Assembly (NCBI GenBank): GCA_902555695.1
Contig: CACDTV010000001.1
Location: forward strand, 1 to 64,000
DNA: 64,000 nucleotides
DNA from: an uncultured Alphaproteobacteria bacterium
GTDB taxonomy: Bacteria; Pseudomonadota; Alphaproteobacteria; HIMB59
Direction of reading: 5' to 3'
Shown here one piece after another: positions 53,206 to 61,881 of this stretch. Position 1 is the first letter of the stretch. Every line of letters begins with the position of its first letter. The notes under the pieces are model-generated. The model ran no database searches, was not told the origin of the DNA, and worked only from the letters and a program-made list of their open reading frames with translations. The position numbers and the translations under genes were made by a program.

Positions 53206-54494
53206 TAATATTTATTAGCAATAGGTAGATCTTCAGCAGGGAACAAGGAAATTACTTGGCATCCTTTATCAGTAACAATCAATTCTTCTTCAATTCGCGC
53301 AGCAGAATAACCATCTTTTGCAGGACAATAGGTTTCAAGAGCAAAAACCATTCCTTCTTTAATTTCATCAGGTGAGTCCATTGAAACCAATCTACTAATT
53401 ATTGGTCTTTCGTGAATTGCCAAACCTAAACCATGTCCAAACTGTAATGCGAATGCTGACATTTCATTTGCAAAACCAAATTCCTCAGCCTTCGGCCATA
53501 CTGATGCAATTTTATCTGTAGATACTCCAGGTTTTACAAGTTCAATGGCTTTGTCTAGCCACTCTCGACACTGCTTGTAGGCATCATTTTGAGAGTCTGA
53601 TGCTCGTCCAATATTGAAGGTTCTATAATAACAGGTCCTGTAGCCCATATAAGATTGAAGTATGTCAAAGAAAGCTTGATCACCAGGTCTAAAAATTCTA
53701 TCTGTAAAATTATGTGGATGCGGATTACATCTTTCACCTGAAATGGCATTTATTGCCTCGACATCGTCTGAACCAAGTTCGTATAAAAGCTTATTTGCAT
53801 TAGCAACTATTTGAGCTTCACTAACGCCTGGCTTCATAGTCTCATAAATTTGATGATAAGTTGCATCAACCATCGATGCAGCCTGGTTTAATAACATTAG
53901 CTCATCTCTTGATTTTATTTCCCTGGCTTCAAGAAGAATTTGCTGTCCGTCAATTATCTCTAAACCCTCTGCTTGAAGAGCAAACATCATTGCTGGTTCA
54001 ACAAGATCCACACCTACAGGTTCATTTGCCAGTCCCTTTTCATTTAACATTGATTTTATTTCTTTTGCGGCATTTTTCATTAATCCTGCATCAGGATGCA
54101 CCGTACCCCTCAGGCCTACCATTCCTGCCTTCCAATTTTCTTTTGGAAGCCAAGGCGAAAATAATTGGTGATGTTTAGCCGCTGAACCGAAGTCCCACAG
54201 CACGGGATCATGGTCTTGAGCTAATAGAGAATATCTACATATTTTGTCTCTTGACCACTCTCCAATAACTGTGCTTGTGATATATCGGATGTTGTTGTTA
54301 TCAAAACAAAGGAGTGAACCGGCTTTTGAATTTTTTAGAGCCTCTCTGGCTCTTCCTAGTCGATATTTGTGAAGTCTAGGAAAATTAATTCTCTCTTCAT
54401 AATCTACATTTGTCCTTCCATGAGAAGGTACTCTTCTATGCCAATCGTAATTTGGATTAATATCTTCGGGTTTTATGATTGAAGGTTCGCTCAT
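53205..54494 (-). CDS. M24-family (creatinase/prolidase fold) protein with altered metal site
   Basis: The 429-residue protein has the N-terminal creatinase domain and the C-terminal pita-bread domain. Canonical M24 peptidases bind two metals through Asp, Asp, His, Glu and Glu. Here the first Asp (277, in FFDILQSYMG), His354 (FGHGLG), Glu387 (ALETYCP) and Glu402/403 are kept, but the second Asp is Cys288 (GYRTCYYRTF). It therefore may bind one metal or act as a non-peptidase amidohydrolase like creatinase or ectoine hydrolase. It is not DddP: the DxD motif of that lyase is absent. It follows the SDR gene directly. Confidence 0.85.
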   Translation of the reverse strand: MSEPSIIKPEDINPNYDWHRRVPSHGRTNVDYEERINFPRLHKYRLGRAREALKNSKAGSLLCFDNNNIRYITSTVIGEWSRDKICRYSLLAQDHDPVLWDFGSAAKHHQLFSPWLPKENWKAGMVGLRGTVHPDAGLMKNAAKEIKSMLNEKGLANEPVGVDLVEPAMMFALQAEGLEIIDGQQILLEAREIKSRDELMLLNQAASMVDATYHQIYETMKPGVSEAQIVANANKLLYELGSDDVEAINAISGERCNPHPHNFTDRIFRPGDQAFFDILQSYMGYRTCYYRTFNIGRASDSQNDAYKQCREWLDKAIELVKPGVSTDKIASVWPKAEEFGFANEMSAFALQFGHGLGLAIHERPIISRLVSMDSPDEIKEGMVFALETYCPAKDGYSAARIEEELIVTDKGCQVISLFPAEDLPIANKY

Positions 54495-55298
54495 TTATTG
54501 AATTACCATCCCTCCATCAATCATAAGTATTTGTCCTGTCATATAATCAGACTCACTAGACGCTAAAAATGATGCCGTGCCCACTACGTCTTCAGGATAG
54601 GAATACCTCTTCATCAAAATCATATTCTCTGCAATTGAGTCCATTGACTCTCCGGGTTTGTCAAATTTTCCAATTGCAACTAAATCTTTATCTAATTGCT
54701 CCCATAGCTCTGTTCTAACTACGCCAGGGCCATATCCATTAACGGTAATGCCATGCTCAACTAAACTTTTTGCACCACCTTTTATTAGAGCAGCTATAGC
54801 ATGTTTGCTCATTCCATAAACCACAACATCATCAAAAGTTTCTCTGGATAAAATAGAAGCTACATGAATAATTTTGTAGGGTTCTTTTTGTTTACCTTGT
54901 TTAATCATTTGTCGGGCTTGTTCTTGCATACCTAAAAGAGCACCTCGAACATTTATATCCATAATAAAATCATAATTTTCCTCAGTAATATCCATGAAGA
55001 AGAGTGGTTTGTTTACTCCAGCATTATTTATAGAAACATTTAGACTACCAAAATTTTCAACTGTTGCTTTTACAGCAGCTACGTGATCTTCACGATTTCG
55101 CACGTCTACTTTACATGAAATAGCCTCACCTCCAGCTGACCTAATTCTCTCTTCAACCTCTTTACAACCTTCAAGGTTGACATCTGTTAGACAAATTTTG
55201 GCTCCTTGGGCAGCAAAGTGCTCTCCTACCGCAGCGCCCATGCCCTGAGCAGCGCCTGTAATAAGGACATTTTTCCCTTTTAGTCTCTCTTTATCCAT
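54495..55298 (-). CDS. Short-chain dehydrogenase/reductase
   Basis: The 267-residue SDR has the cofactor motif TGAAQGMG (residues 14-21), NNAG in SINNAGV near 91 and the active-site Tyr-Lys pair in VYGMSKHA near 160. It heads the catabolic operon that runs to the aldose epimerase at 44724, with a GGTGGAGGG ribosome site. The operon's control region carries the first copy of the ATATTCA/TGAATAT operator. Probable substrate: an inositol or sugar alcohol, or an inosose. Confidence 0.9.
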   Translation of the reverse strand: MDKERLKGKNVLITGAAQGMGAAVGEHFAAQGAKICLTDVNLEGCKEVEERIRSAGGEAISCKVDVRNREDHVAAVKATVENFGSLNVSINNAGVNKPLFFMDITEENYDFIMDINVRGALLGMQEQARQMIKQGKQKEPYKIIHVASILSRETFDDVVVYGMSKHAIAALIKGGAKSLVEHGITVNGYGPGVVRTELWEQLDKDLVAIGKFDKPGESMDSIAENMILMKRYSYPEDVVGTASFLASSESDYMTGQILMIDGGMVIQ

Positions 55299-55315
55299 AA
55301 ATTCCCTCCACCTAT

Positions 55316-55321
55316 ATTATA
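55316..55321 (-). promoter_or_regulatory. -10 box of the SDR/iolCB operon
   Basis: On the minus strand TATAAT (complement of 55316-55321) precedes the SDR gene; the hexamer 17 bases upstream is GTCAGT, a poor -35. The palindromic operator centre at 55360 lies 44 bases upstream, as expected for a promoter that needs an activator. Confidence 0.5.
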
Positions 55322-55351
55322 TAATATGTAATTAAATTACTGACTTCAAAT

Positions 55352-55368
55352 ATATTCAAAATGAATAT
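55352..55368. promoter_or_regulatory. Operator copy 1 (ATATTCA-N3-TGAATAT)
   Basis: ATATTCAAAATGAATAT has perfect 7-base arms and a 3-base spacer. It lies between the permease stop (its last base touches the stop codon) and the SDR gene, upstream of that operon's -10 box. The same repeat occurs at 60148-60164 and, with a 5-base core, at 63665-63681. Confidence 0.75.
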
Positions 55369-56402
55369 TATTTACCTAAAGCCGATCTCTTTTTTTCCAG
55401 CAAAGATGTTTTTCGTTCATCAATTGTGGCAAGCAGACTTTTCCTAGCTTGCCGCGAGTCAAATACCCTAGACATAGTTTGAAAAACTATAACGATAACT
55501 AAAAGCACTGATGTAAATAATTGAACGAAATGAACCTGAAGTGCATAAAATACGAGACCAGTATTCAAAAAATTAACTGTTAAAGCTCCGATAGCTGCTC
55601 CTAAAACACCACCCTTTCCTCCTAGTATGCTCACACCTCCGACAAAAGCTGCAACAGTTCCTGCTAAAAGAAGGTATTGTAGTCCTAGACCTTGAGCCGT
55701 TCCTGATTTCAAACCAATTACAGTTCCAGCAAAACCGGCACAAAAACCTGACAGCGCAAAGGCTATAATCATTGGGCGTCTTAAAGGTATACCTGCAGTG
55801 AGTGCTTCTTTTCTTGCTCCACCAATCGCATATATTTCCCTTCCATATTTAGTGTAACGCATAAAAATTCCTACGCAAATGAATATGAAGATGACCGTTA
55901 GACTAGCAGGAGAAAAATACATTAAAACTTTAGTAGTAATAAAATCAGGAACTCTAAAATCTGTTAACATAACTGTTTTTTCTTCAGCAATTAGCAAAGC
56001 TACTCCTCTAAGCAGCATTAGAGTACCAACTGTGATCACAATCGCTCTTATTCTTATGAATGCTATAACAAAACCTTGTGTTACGCCGATTAAAGTTGAA
56101 ACTGAAAGTCCTATAAGCATCGCTAATGGTGCACCCAAGGGGTCTGTTAATTTTACAACTATCACAGCGCATAAGGCTGCGTTAGACCCAATTGATAAAT
56201 CAATTTCTCCAGCAATTATACAAATTGTTAATGCTAAACCTACAAGACCCAAGACTGCAAACCTTTCAAGAATAGCGAAACTAATATTGTGGCTAAAGAA
56301 AACTTCAATATTAATTGCAAAGAATACGTAAACACAAAATGATAATAAGATTGCAAAAGAGAGATCTACATCTTTTGTAATCTTTTTTATAAAATTTTCC
56401 AT
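55368..56402 (-). CDS. Ribose-type ABC transporter permease 2
   Basis: A 344-residue inner-membrane permease of the RbsC/XylH/RhaQ group with about nine helices and the conserved AGEIDLSIGSNAAL and GVSILGGKGGVLGAAIGAL motifs. It overlaps the other permease by 1 base and forms a heterodimeric channel with it, as in rhamnose RhaPQ-type importers. The operon also codes ATPase and binding protein. Confidence 0.9.
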   Translation of the reverse strand: MENFIKKITKDVDLSFAILLSFCVYVFFAINIEVFFSHNISFAILERFAVLGLVGLALTICIIAGEIDLSIGSNAALCAVIVVKLTDPLGAPLAMLIGLSVSTLIGVTQGFVIAFIRIRAIVITVGTLMLLRGVALLIAEEKTVMLTDFRVPDFITTKVLMYFSPASLTVIFIFICVGIFMRYTKYGREIYAIGGARKEALTAGIPLRRPMIIAFALSGFCAGFAGTVIGLKSGTAQGLGLQYLLLAGTVAAFVGGVSILGGKGGVLGAAIGALTVNFLNTGLVFYALQVHFVQLFTSVLLVIVIVFQTMSRVFDSRQARKSLLATIDERKTSLLEKKRSALGK

Positions 56403-57442
56403 TATTCCTGAGCCCTACTTCCTTTAGCAAATAAACCAAAAACAATGATACTAAACACGATCATTAAGCCCACACCAACTATTCTAGGTCCACTATTAAA
56501 TCCCTGTAAAACCATCATATTATCAACCATAGCAATAAAAATTGCTCCCAAACTAGTCCTTAAAGTAGATCCATAACCACCCATTATTGAATTTCCACCA
56601 ACCATGACAGTTGCTATAACGAGTATTGTCATATCACCTGATGATCCAAATTCTGCAGAAAAATAATTAGATTGAGCACTATCCATTTGAGCAACAAAAG
56701 CTACTGCAACAAATGCACAACAAACAGAACAGATTGTGAAAACAATTATCGCCATAGAAAAATTTTCATGGCCAGTGGCTTTTCCAGCAGCTTTGTTTGC
56801 TCCAACTAAATAAACTTTCCTTCCAAAATTTGTATGTCTTAAAACTATCTCAGCTGCAATGGCAATTAAAATAAAAGACCATGTGATACTTGGAAGACCC
56901 AAAAAAGAACCAGTTCCTAACCATTCTGCATCATGAGGTCTTGTAAAGTTTATTACAAGGTTATCACTCCACCATGCACCAATACCATATAGGATGCCTG
57001 CTCCACCTAATGTTACAACAATTGGGTTGCCTCCCATTCCAACAAAATATCCTTGTATTACTCCACTTACGACACCTACTGCTAAAGCTGCTAATAGTGA
57101 AACTAAAAAGTTTCCTGCAAGATCCGGTGATCCAAAACCAGTAGCCATACCCATAGCAAACGTAACACCACAAATTGATGCTGTTTCTTTTAATGACAAT
57201 AAAAAAAAATTTCCTGATAAAGTTACAAATGTAAGTCCTATAGCCATAATGCCATATAGTGCTGCATCTCTGATAATTGCTTTAAAATTGGTTATAGTTA
57301 AATAATTTTCTGTGAAAAAAATTCCATATATAAACATCACAGCAAAAAGTGACAATAAAATAGCAAGAAGTGTGCGATCCTTATAGAATTGCAAAAACTT
57401 TGCAGAAAAAGGTAATTGATTATTTTCGATGATAGCACTCAT
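56402..57442 (-). CDS. Ribose-type ABC transporter permease 1
   Basis: A 346-residue permease with the LTFVTLSGNFFLLSLKETA (usually DLSVG; here altered) and GGNSIMGGYGSTLRTSLGA motifs. The substitution NFFLLSL where most relatives have DLSVGS is notable, because this loop lies at the substrate path. It overlaps the ATPase stop by 4 bases. Confidence 0.9.
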   Translation of the reverse strand: MSAIIENNQLPFSAKFLQFYKDRTLLAILLSLFAVMFIYGIFFTENYLTITNFKAIIRDAALYGIMAIGLTFVTLSGNFFLLSLKETASICGVTFAMGMATGFGSPDLAGNFLVSLLAALAVGVVSGVIQGYFVGMGGNPIVVTLGGAGILYGIGAWWSDNLVINFTRPHDAEWLGTGSFLGLPSITWSFILIAIAAEIVLRHTNFGRKVYLVGANKAAGKATGHENFSMAIIVFTICSVCCAFVAVAFVAQMDSAQSNYFSAEFGSSGDMTILVIATVMVGGNSIMGGYGSTLRTSLGAIFIAMVDNMMVLQGFNSGPRIVGVGLMIVFSIIVFGLFAKGSRAQE

Positions 57443-58947
57443 AGGTTTGTCTCGTTAAATGGATCAGTAATCTCTTTAAGAATAACAGGTGTTTTAATTT
57501 TTTCTAATCGGTGTTCATCAATCATCATTCCTCTATAAAATGTAATCACCCTGTCAGGAAGATATGTGATTTCTTGGATATCAGTAGAGGCAAAAATAAT
57601 TGTAATTCCTCTTGCTGCTAATTCTCTCATTCTTTGATATATCTCTGATTTAGCACCAACATCAACACCTCTTGTCGGCTCATTCACAAGCAATACATCG
57701 GGCTTGATTGAAAGCCATTTTCCTAATGCTACTTTTTGTTGATTTCCGCCACTTAAAAGACCTGACTCATCGTGCATTCTTTTGACATCAATTAAGAACT
57801 CTTTTGCTAAATTTCTGGAATAATTATCCTCAGAACTGCCAAAGTTAAAACCATATTTTGAAATAGCACCAAGTGCTGGGGAGGTTAAATTCTCAAATAT
57901 TGGACGTCCAAGAAAAAGACCATCTTTTTTTCTATCGGAGGAGCAATATGCAATTTTTTTCTTTATAGCATGACTTGGTGATTTAGGTAAAAAGGTTTCA
58001 CCGTTCAAAGTGAGTGATCCTGATCTAGATTGAAGTGCACCTGCTATGGAGGCTAATACCTCACCTGCTCCACTACCAAGTTGCCCAGAGAGCCCAAGTA
58101 TCTCTCCCTTGAAGGCTGAAAAACTAACCGGCTCTAAAACACCATCAGGCCAAAGTTCTTTTACTTCTAATTTTGGATCATCACTTATATGGTCAGCTTT
58201 TGATGGGAACATATTTGCCAATTCTCTTCCAAGCATAATTTCAACTAGTTTATTTACATCAATATCTTTAGTTTCTTGAATACCTTGACTTACTCCGTCT
58301 CTTAATATTGTTATTCTTTTTGTAATCTTAAAAATTTCGTCCAGTCTATGACTTACATAAATTATTGATTTACCATTTGCAGCAAGACGCTCAACCATTT
58401 CTAAAATTCTTCGACTCTCTGCTTCACCTAACGCAGCTGTAGGCTCATCTAAAATTAAAATTTTTGCTTCTCTAGAAATTAGTCTAGCTACTTCTACCAA
58501 ATGTTGTTCACCAACAGATAATAAATTTATTCTAGTAGTTGGATCTACTTCAGTTAATCCAACTTCATCAAGATATGGGCGTGCCATCTTTGCCAATGTA
58601 TTAAGAGTGGCAAATTTTTTTACTTTAGCTCCAGTAAGAAAAATATTTTCTGCAACTGACATATTAGGAATCAAGCTTAATTCTTGTTGAGCAATAGCAA
58701 TGCCAGACTCCTCTGCTTGTGAAGGCGTTTCAAATTTTACTTCTTTACCATTGATTTGATAGCTGCCTTTAAAACCGGGGTCAAATCCACTTATAATTTT
58801 AACAAGAGTTGATTTCCCAGCTCCATTTTCTCCAACTAGTCCCATAATTTCACCTTCGTTTATCTCAAAATTTGCTTCTTTTAGAGCCTGTATAGCCCCA
58901 AAAGTCCTAGAAACTTTTGAAATTTTAAGAATTGGATTTGTGGACAT
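57439..58947 (-). CDS. Ribose-type ABC transporter ATPase with two nucleotide-binding domains
   Basis: The 502-residue ATPase has a first domain (about 1-245; Walker A GENGAGKST, signature LLSVGEQHLVEVA, Walker B ILILDEPTAAL) and a second domain (about 255-495; GQLGSGAGEVL in place of Walker A, LLSGGNQQKV signature, DVLLVNEPTRGVD). This pattern is normal for RbsA/XylG. It follows the binding-protein gene after a 90-base gap that contains a strong hairpin. Confidence 0.92.
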   Translation of the reverse strand: MSTNPILKISKVSRTFGAIQALKEANFEINEGEIMGLVGENGAGKSTLVKIISGFDPGFKGSYQINGKEVKFETPSQAEESGIAIAQQELSLIPNMSVAENIFLTGAKVKKFATLNTLAKMARPYLDEVGLTEVDPTTRINLLSVGEQHLVEVARLISREAKILILDEPTAALGEAESRRILEMVERLAANGKSIIYVSHRLDEIFKITKRITILRDGVSQGIQETKDIDVNKLVEIMLGRELANMFPSKADHISDDPKLEVKELWPDGVLEPVSFSAFKGEILGLSGQLGSGAGEVLASIAGALQSRSGSLTLNGETFLPKSPSHAIKKKIAYCSSDRKKDGLFLGRPIFENLTSPALGAISKYGFNFGSSEDNYSRNLAKEFLIDVKRMHDESGLLSGGNQQKVALGKWLSIKPDVLLVNEPTRGVDVGAKSEIYQRMRELAARGITIIFASTDIQEITYLPDRVITFYRGMMIDEHRLEKIKTPVILKEITDPFNETNL

Positions 58948-58985
58948 ATTTAAAGAAGATTGTACACCTTATTTATTTATAAAAC

Positions 58986-59011
58986 ACACACAGGGATAGT
59001 TCCCTGTGTGT
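58986..59011 (-). terminator. Hairpin between binding-protein and ATPase genes
   Basis: A perfect 11-bp stem ACACACAGGGA/TCCCTGTGTGT with a four-base loop lies about 27 bases after the binding-protein stop. On the minus strand it is followed by GTTTTATAAA. It most likely acts as a partial terminator or 3'-end stabiliser, giving high binding-protein and lower ATPase/permease levels. Confidence 0.75.
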
Positions 59012-59037
59012 AAAAATTGTTATGAAAAGACTAAAAC

Positions 59038-60081
59038 TTAGTCCCAAGCACCTGAGCAAAGCTCGTTGATGCCATATAACTTACCATCAAAACCTCTAAG
59101 TGCTGTGAAGTCCATAGTGGCACCAGTCACTGAAGGGTTAGGTGTAAAGTTAATGTAGTTTGCTAGCTCACCGTTCTCCATGTACTCTTTAACAAGAGCT
59201 ATAGCTAATTGACCTTCATGAAGAGGTGACTGTAGAGTAGTACCAAATTGCTTTCCATCAGTAATCATCTGCTTATCACCGTTACACACAGTACCAACTG
59301 TAATGACAGCATCACTATCTACACTGCCACTTTTGCCAGTACCTGCATACCAGTCAACATTATAACCAGCTTCTTCTAATGCCTTAATACCACCAGTTAA
59401 GATCGCATCGTCCATACCATATACAAAATGAATTCCCTGATCTTTAACTTTAGCTATTAGCTTAGCTGCTCCTTTATAACCGTTAGCCTGTCCAAATCCC
59501 TCACCGATGTCACCGATAAGATTTAAGTCAGTTCCAGCGATAGCTTGTTTGAAAGCATTTATTGATAAGCCATATCCACCGTAAGAGTGAGGATATGATA
59601 ATGCAATTACATTATATCCATCTCCACCTGCAGCTTGTTTCATCTTCATAGCTTTAACCATCATCTCACCTGCGTTATAAGCGCGGAGACTATCATCTGG
59701 TCCAGCATATCCAAAGATGAATGCTTTATCTTGCTCATTAGGTAACTGATTGATTTTTAAAACTGGTACTCCAGTTTTAGCAAGCTTTCTTAACGAACCT
59801 AAACCTGCAACAGCATCAGGTGGCCACCAAATAAATACATCAGGTAGTGCTCCACTTGACAAGTATTGTTCTACTTGTTGGTTTTGCTCTGCTTGGTTAT
59901 AGTTGTTTTCAAAAACAGTAATATCATAGCCATATTGCTCTGCTGTAGCTTTAATACCTTTAACGAACGCACCAACATAAGCCTCAGATGACGCAGCATT
60001 AAAAGACACGATTTCAACTGCCTTAGCTGAACCGAAAGAAAAGCACATTAGAACAGCTAATACTTTTATTAGTTTGTTCAT
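59038..60081 (-). CDS. Ribose-type ABC transporter substrate-binding protein
   Basis: The 347-residue periplasmic protein has a signal peptide (MNKLIKVLAVLMCFSFGSAKA) and a periplasmic-binding 4 (RbsB-like) fold beginning EIVSFNAASSEAYVGAFVKG. The start at 60081 is fixed by TTTAGGAGGATCAAT upstream; the frame runs on to 60120. Given the neighbouring iol genes, an inositol or other cyclitol is a plausible ligand. The gene is divergent to the HTH-SBP regulator and has an operator between. Confidence 0.93.
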   Translation of the reverse strand: MNKLIKVLAVLMCFSFGSAKAVEIVSFNAASSEAYVGAFVKGIKATAEQYGYDITVFENNYNQAEQNQQVEQYLSSGALPDVFIWWPPDAVAGLGSLRKLAKTGVPVLKINQLPNEQDKAFIFGYAGPDDSLRAYNAGEMMVKAMKMKQAAGGDGYNVIALSYPHSYGGYGLSINAFKQAIAGTDLNLIGDIGEGFGQANGYKGAAKLIAKVKDQGIHFVYGMDDAILTGGIKALEEAGYNVDWYAGTGKSGSVDSDAVITVGTVCNGDKQMITDGKQFGTTLQSPLHEGQLAIALVKEYMENGELANYINFTPNPSVTGATMDFTALRGFDGKLYGINELCSGAWD

Positions 60082-60111
60082 ATTGATCCTCCTAAATATC
60101 CTTATATAGAA

Positions 60112-60117
60112 ATTATC
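60112..60117 (-). promoter_or_regulatory. -10 box of the binding-protein operon
   Basis: GATAAT on the minus strand lies 44 bases from the operator centre (60156). A poor -35 (ATTAAA) sits 17 bases upstream and overlaps a second palindrome (60130-60144). Confidence 0.45.
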
Positions 60118-60129
60118 CATGATTTATTA

Positions 60130-60144
60130 AGAGATTTAATCTCT
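60130..60144. promoter_or_regulatory. Second palindrome beside operator copy 2
   Basis: AGAGAT-TTA-ATCTCT is a perfect 6-base inverted repeat with the same 3-base spacing as the operator next to it, 3 bases away. It overlaps the expected -35 of the binding-protein promoter. It may bind a second regulator or a second dimer. No other copy was found near iolE/iolG or the SDR gene. Confidence 0.45.
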
Positions 60145-60147
60145 AAT

Positions 60148-60164
60148 ATATTCAAATTGAATAT
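60148..60164. promoter_or_regulatory. Operator copy 2 (ATATTCA-N3-TGAATAT)
   Basis: ATATTCAAATTGAATAT is a perfect 7-3-7 inverted repeat in the divergent region between the binding-protein and regulator genes. For the binding-protein promoter it lies at about -51; for the regulator it covers the -35 region (TATAAT boxes at 60176-60186), the position for self-repression. Confidence 0.8.
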
Positions 60165-60175
60165 TTTAATGAATT

Positions 60176-60186
60176 TATAATATAAT
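60176..60186 (+). promoter_or_regulatory. -10 boxes of the regulator gene
   Basis: Two overlapping TATAAT hexamers (60176-60181 and 60181-60186) lie 8 bases before the regulator ATG, so the transcript may be leaderless. No Shine-Dalgarno is present. The -35 position falls in operator copy 2. Confidence 0.5.
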
Positions 60187-60194
60187 ACCCACAA

Positions 60195-61880
60195 ATGAAT
60201 AGAAACGAGATTACTACTCTTTTAAAATTCGTTGATAAAACAAGACTTTTATTTAACAGATCTATTTCAATTAAAACAATTGACGCTGATTGGAATATTT
60301 TTTCTTACGTTATTATTAACCATCTAGACAATAAAATTACCACTACTACGAGTATCATCCAGGCATCAGGTTTGCCATTTGCAACTGGTTTGAGAAGAGT
60401 AAAAAAACTTATTCAAGAAAAAAAATTAATACAAAGATCAAAAACAAAATCAGGTAAATCGTTTTCTATACATCCAAGTAATAATCTCATTAAAGAATTC
60501 ACGGATTATTTACTTTCAATCAAAAAAGAGGTGGCCCTGAACTTAGGTTACAGTGATTTTAATGATAATTATTTTTTTGGAACTTCTCTGTCTGCGGGAA
60601 ATATTATACCTGCACCAAATGTTATAATTAATCAAAATAAAAAATACAAAAAAATTAACTTTCTTGCCAATGATAATCCCACATTTAAAGTGATAGATAA
60701 GAATATTGATTTTTTTGAATATATACTTGATTGTGAAATTGAACTTATTATTGAAGGTGATTTGAAAAAACTACTTAATGTAATAATTAAAAATTCCTCA
60801 TCAAATAAAAAGTCTAAATTTGACATAGTTGCTTTTAATATTCCATGGATTGGACAGTTAACTAAATTAAATTGCCTTCTTCCTTTGAATAATTTTGTTA
60901 AAGATGTTGGAATAAATTTGAATGACTTTCACTATTCAGGAGTAAGATCAAGTTCTTTTAATAAAAAACTTTATGGGATTCCGATCGAAGCAATTCCTGA
61001 TCTATTATTTTATAGAACAGATATTTTTCAAAAATATGCTTTGAGTCCACCAAAAACATTTCAGGATTTACTCCATGCCTGTGAGGTATTAAAAGGTGAC
61101 AAACAGATAGAAAGTCCTATTTCTTGGCCAGCTAAAAAAGGTCAACCACTTGCTACTAGTTTTATTTTAGCAATGGCAAATTATGGAAAACCATATGTAA
61201 ACCTTAGGTACATTGGGAAAAATATTTATGATTTAGATGTGGAAAAAATACTATTAAAAGCAAATTTTTTATCTGATGCATCTTTTGAAGCAGCTAAAAT
61301 GTTGAAAAAATTGACTTTATACTCGCCAAATGAATTATCTGCTCATTCCAATGATGAATGTGTTGAATATTATAGTCAGGGTAAATCAGCTATGGCAATG
61401 AATTGGAGTAGTAGAGCCCATTTGTTCGAACTAAATGAGGCTTCACCTGCATATAAAAAAACTGGTTATTTACCAAGACCTGCTGGAAATTCCTCTTTTC
61501 AAGTATCTCCAATAGGTGGATTTTCATTAGGCATACCCTCAAATATCTCTCCTGAAAAAATACCTTTTGTTATGAAAAATATTCGTAATTTTGTCTCTCC
61601 TGAATTTATAAAATATTATATTGAGCATGGTAGTTTATCATCTCCCGTTTTTAGTGTCGTAAATGATCCTGAAGTGAGAGCTTTAAGTCCAATATTTAAT
61701 GAAATTGATAAAATGGAAAAGGAGGAAAAAATTATAGAATGGGCAAGATATCCTTTGCCAACCTATTCAAATATTATTGAAGATGTTGGTCATAAAATTT
61801 ATGAGTATATTTTTTTGAATAAGGATTTGGAAACCACACTAAAGAGTTGTCAACAAAGTGCCCAAAAGTATTTAAATTAA
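60195..61880 (+). CDS. Winged-helix regulator fused to a MalE-like solute-binding domain
   Basis: The 561-residue protein has no signal peptide. Residues of about 30-115 form a MarR-like winged helix (helix-turn-helix TTTTSIIQASGLPFATGLRR, wing with SKTKSGKSFSIH). From about 150 to the end it follows the extracellular solute-binding family 1 pattern: YGIPIEAIPDLLFYRTDIF, AKMLKKLTLYSPNE, QGKSAMAMNWSSR, PIGGFSLGIPSN and a final helix with ARYPLPTYSNII. So a sugar-binding domain of MalE type is used as a cytosolic sensor. It is divergent to the binding-protein gene and convergent (1 base apart) to the SDR. I infer that it controls the island through the repeated operator. Confidence 0.9.
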   Translation: MNRNEITTLLKFVDKTRLLFNRSISIKTIDADWNIFSYVIINHLDNKITTTTSIIQASGLPFATGLRRVKKLIQEKKLIQRSKTKSGKSFSIHPSNNLIKEFTDYLLSIKKEVALNLGYSDFNDNYFFGTSLSAGNIIPAPNVIINQNKKYKKINFLANDNPTFKVIDKNIDFFEYILDCEIELIIEGDLKKLLNVIIKNSSSNKKSKFDIVAFNIPWIGQLTKLNCLLPLNNFVKDVGINLNDFHYSGVRSSSFNKKLYGIPIEAIPDLLFYRTDIFQKYALSPPKTFQDLLHACEVLKGDKQIESPISWPAKKGQPLATSFILAMANYGKPYVNLRYIGKNIYDLDVEKILLKANFLSDASFEAAKMLKKLTLYSPNELSAHSNDECVEYYSQGKSAMAMNWSSRAHLFELNEASPAYKKTGYLPRPAGNSSFQVSPIGGFSLGIPSNISPEKIPFVMKNIRNFVSPEFIKYYIEHGSLSSPVFSVVNDPEVRALSPIFNEIDKMEKEEKIIEWARYPLPTYSNIIEDVGHKIYEYIFLNKDLETTLKSCQQSAQKYLN

Positions 61881-61881
61881 A

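Noticed and set aside
53205..54494. DMSP lyase DddP as identity of the M24 protein
   Set aside because: DddP has an Asp-x-Asp motif and a third Asp ten residues later; here only one Asp is present and the later position is Cys.
55314..55327. Palindrome ATATTATATAATAT upstream of the SDR gene as operator
   Set aside because: It consists only of A and T and contains the likely -10 box; such palindromes arise easily in this base composition.
55879..56331. 150-residue plus-strand frame inside the permease gene
   Set aside because: Antisense shadow of a permease with clear family motifs; no start signal.
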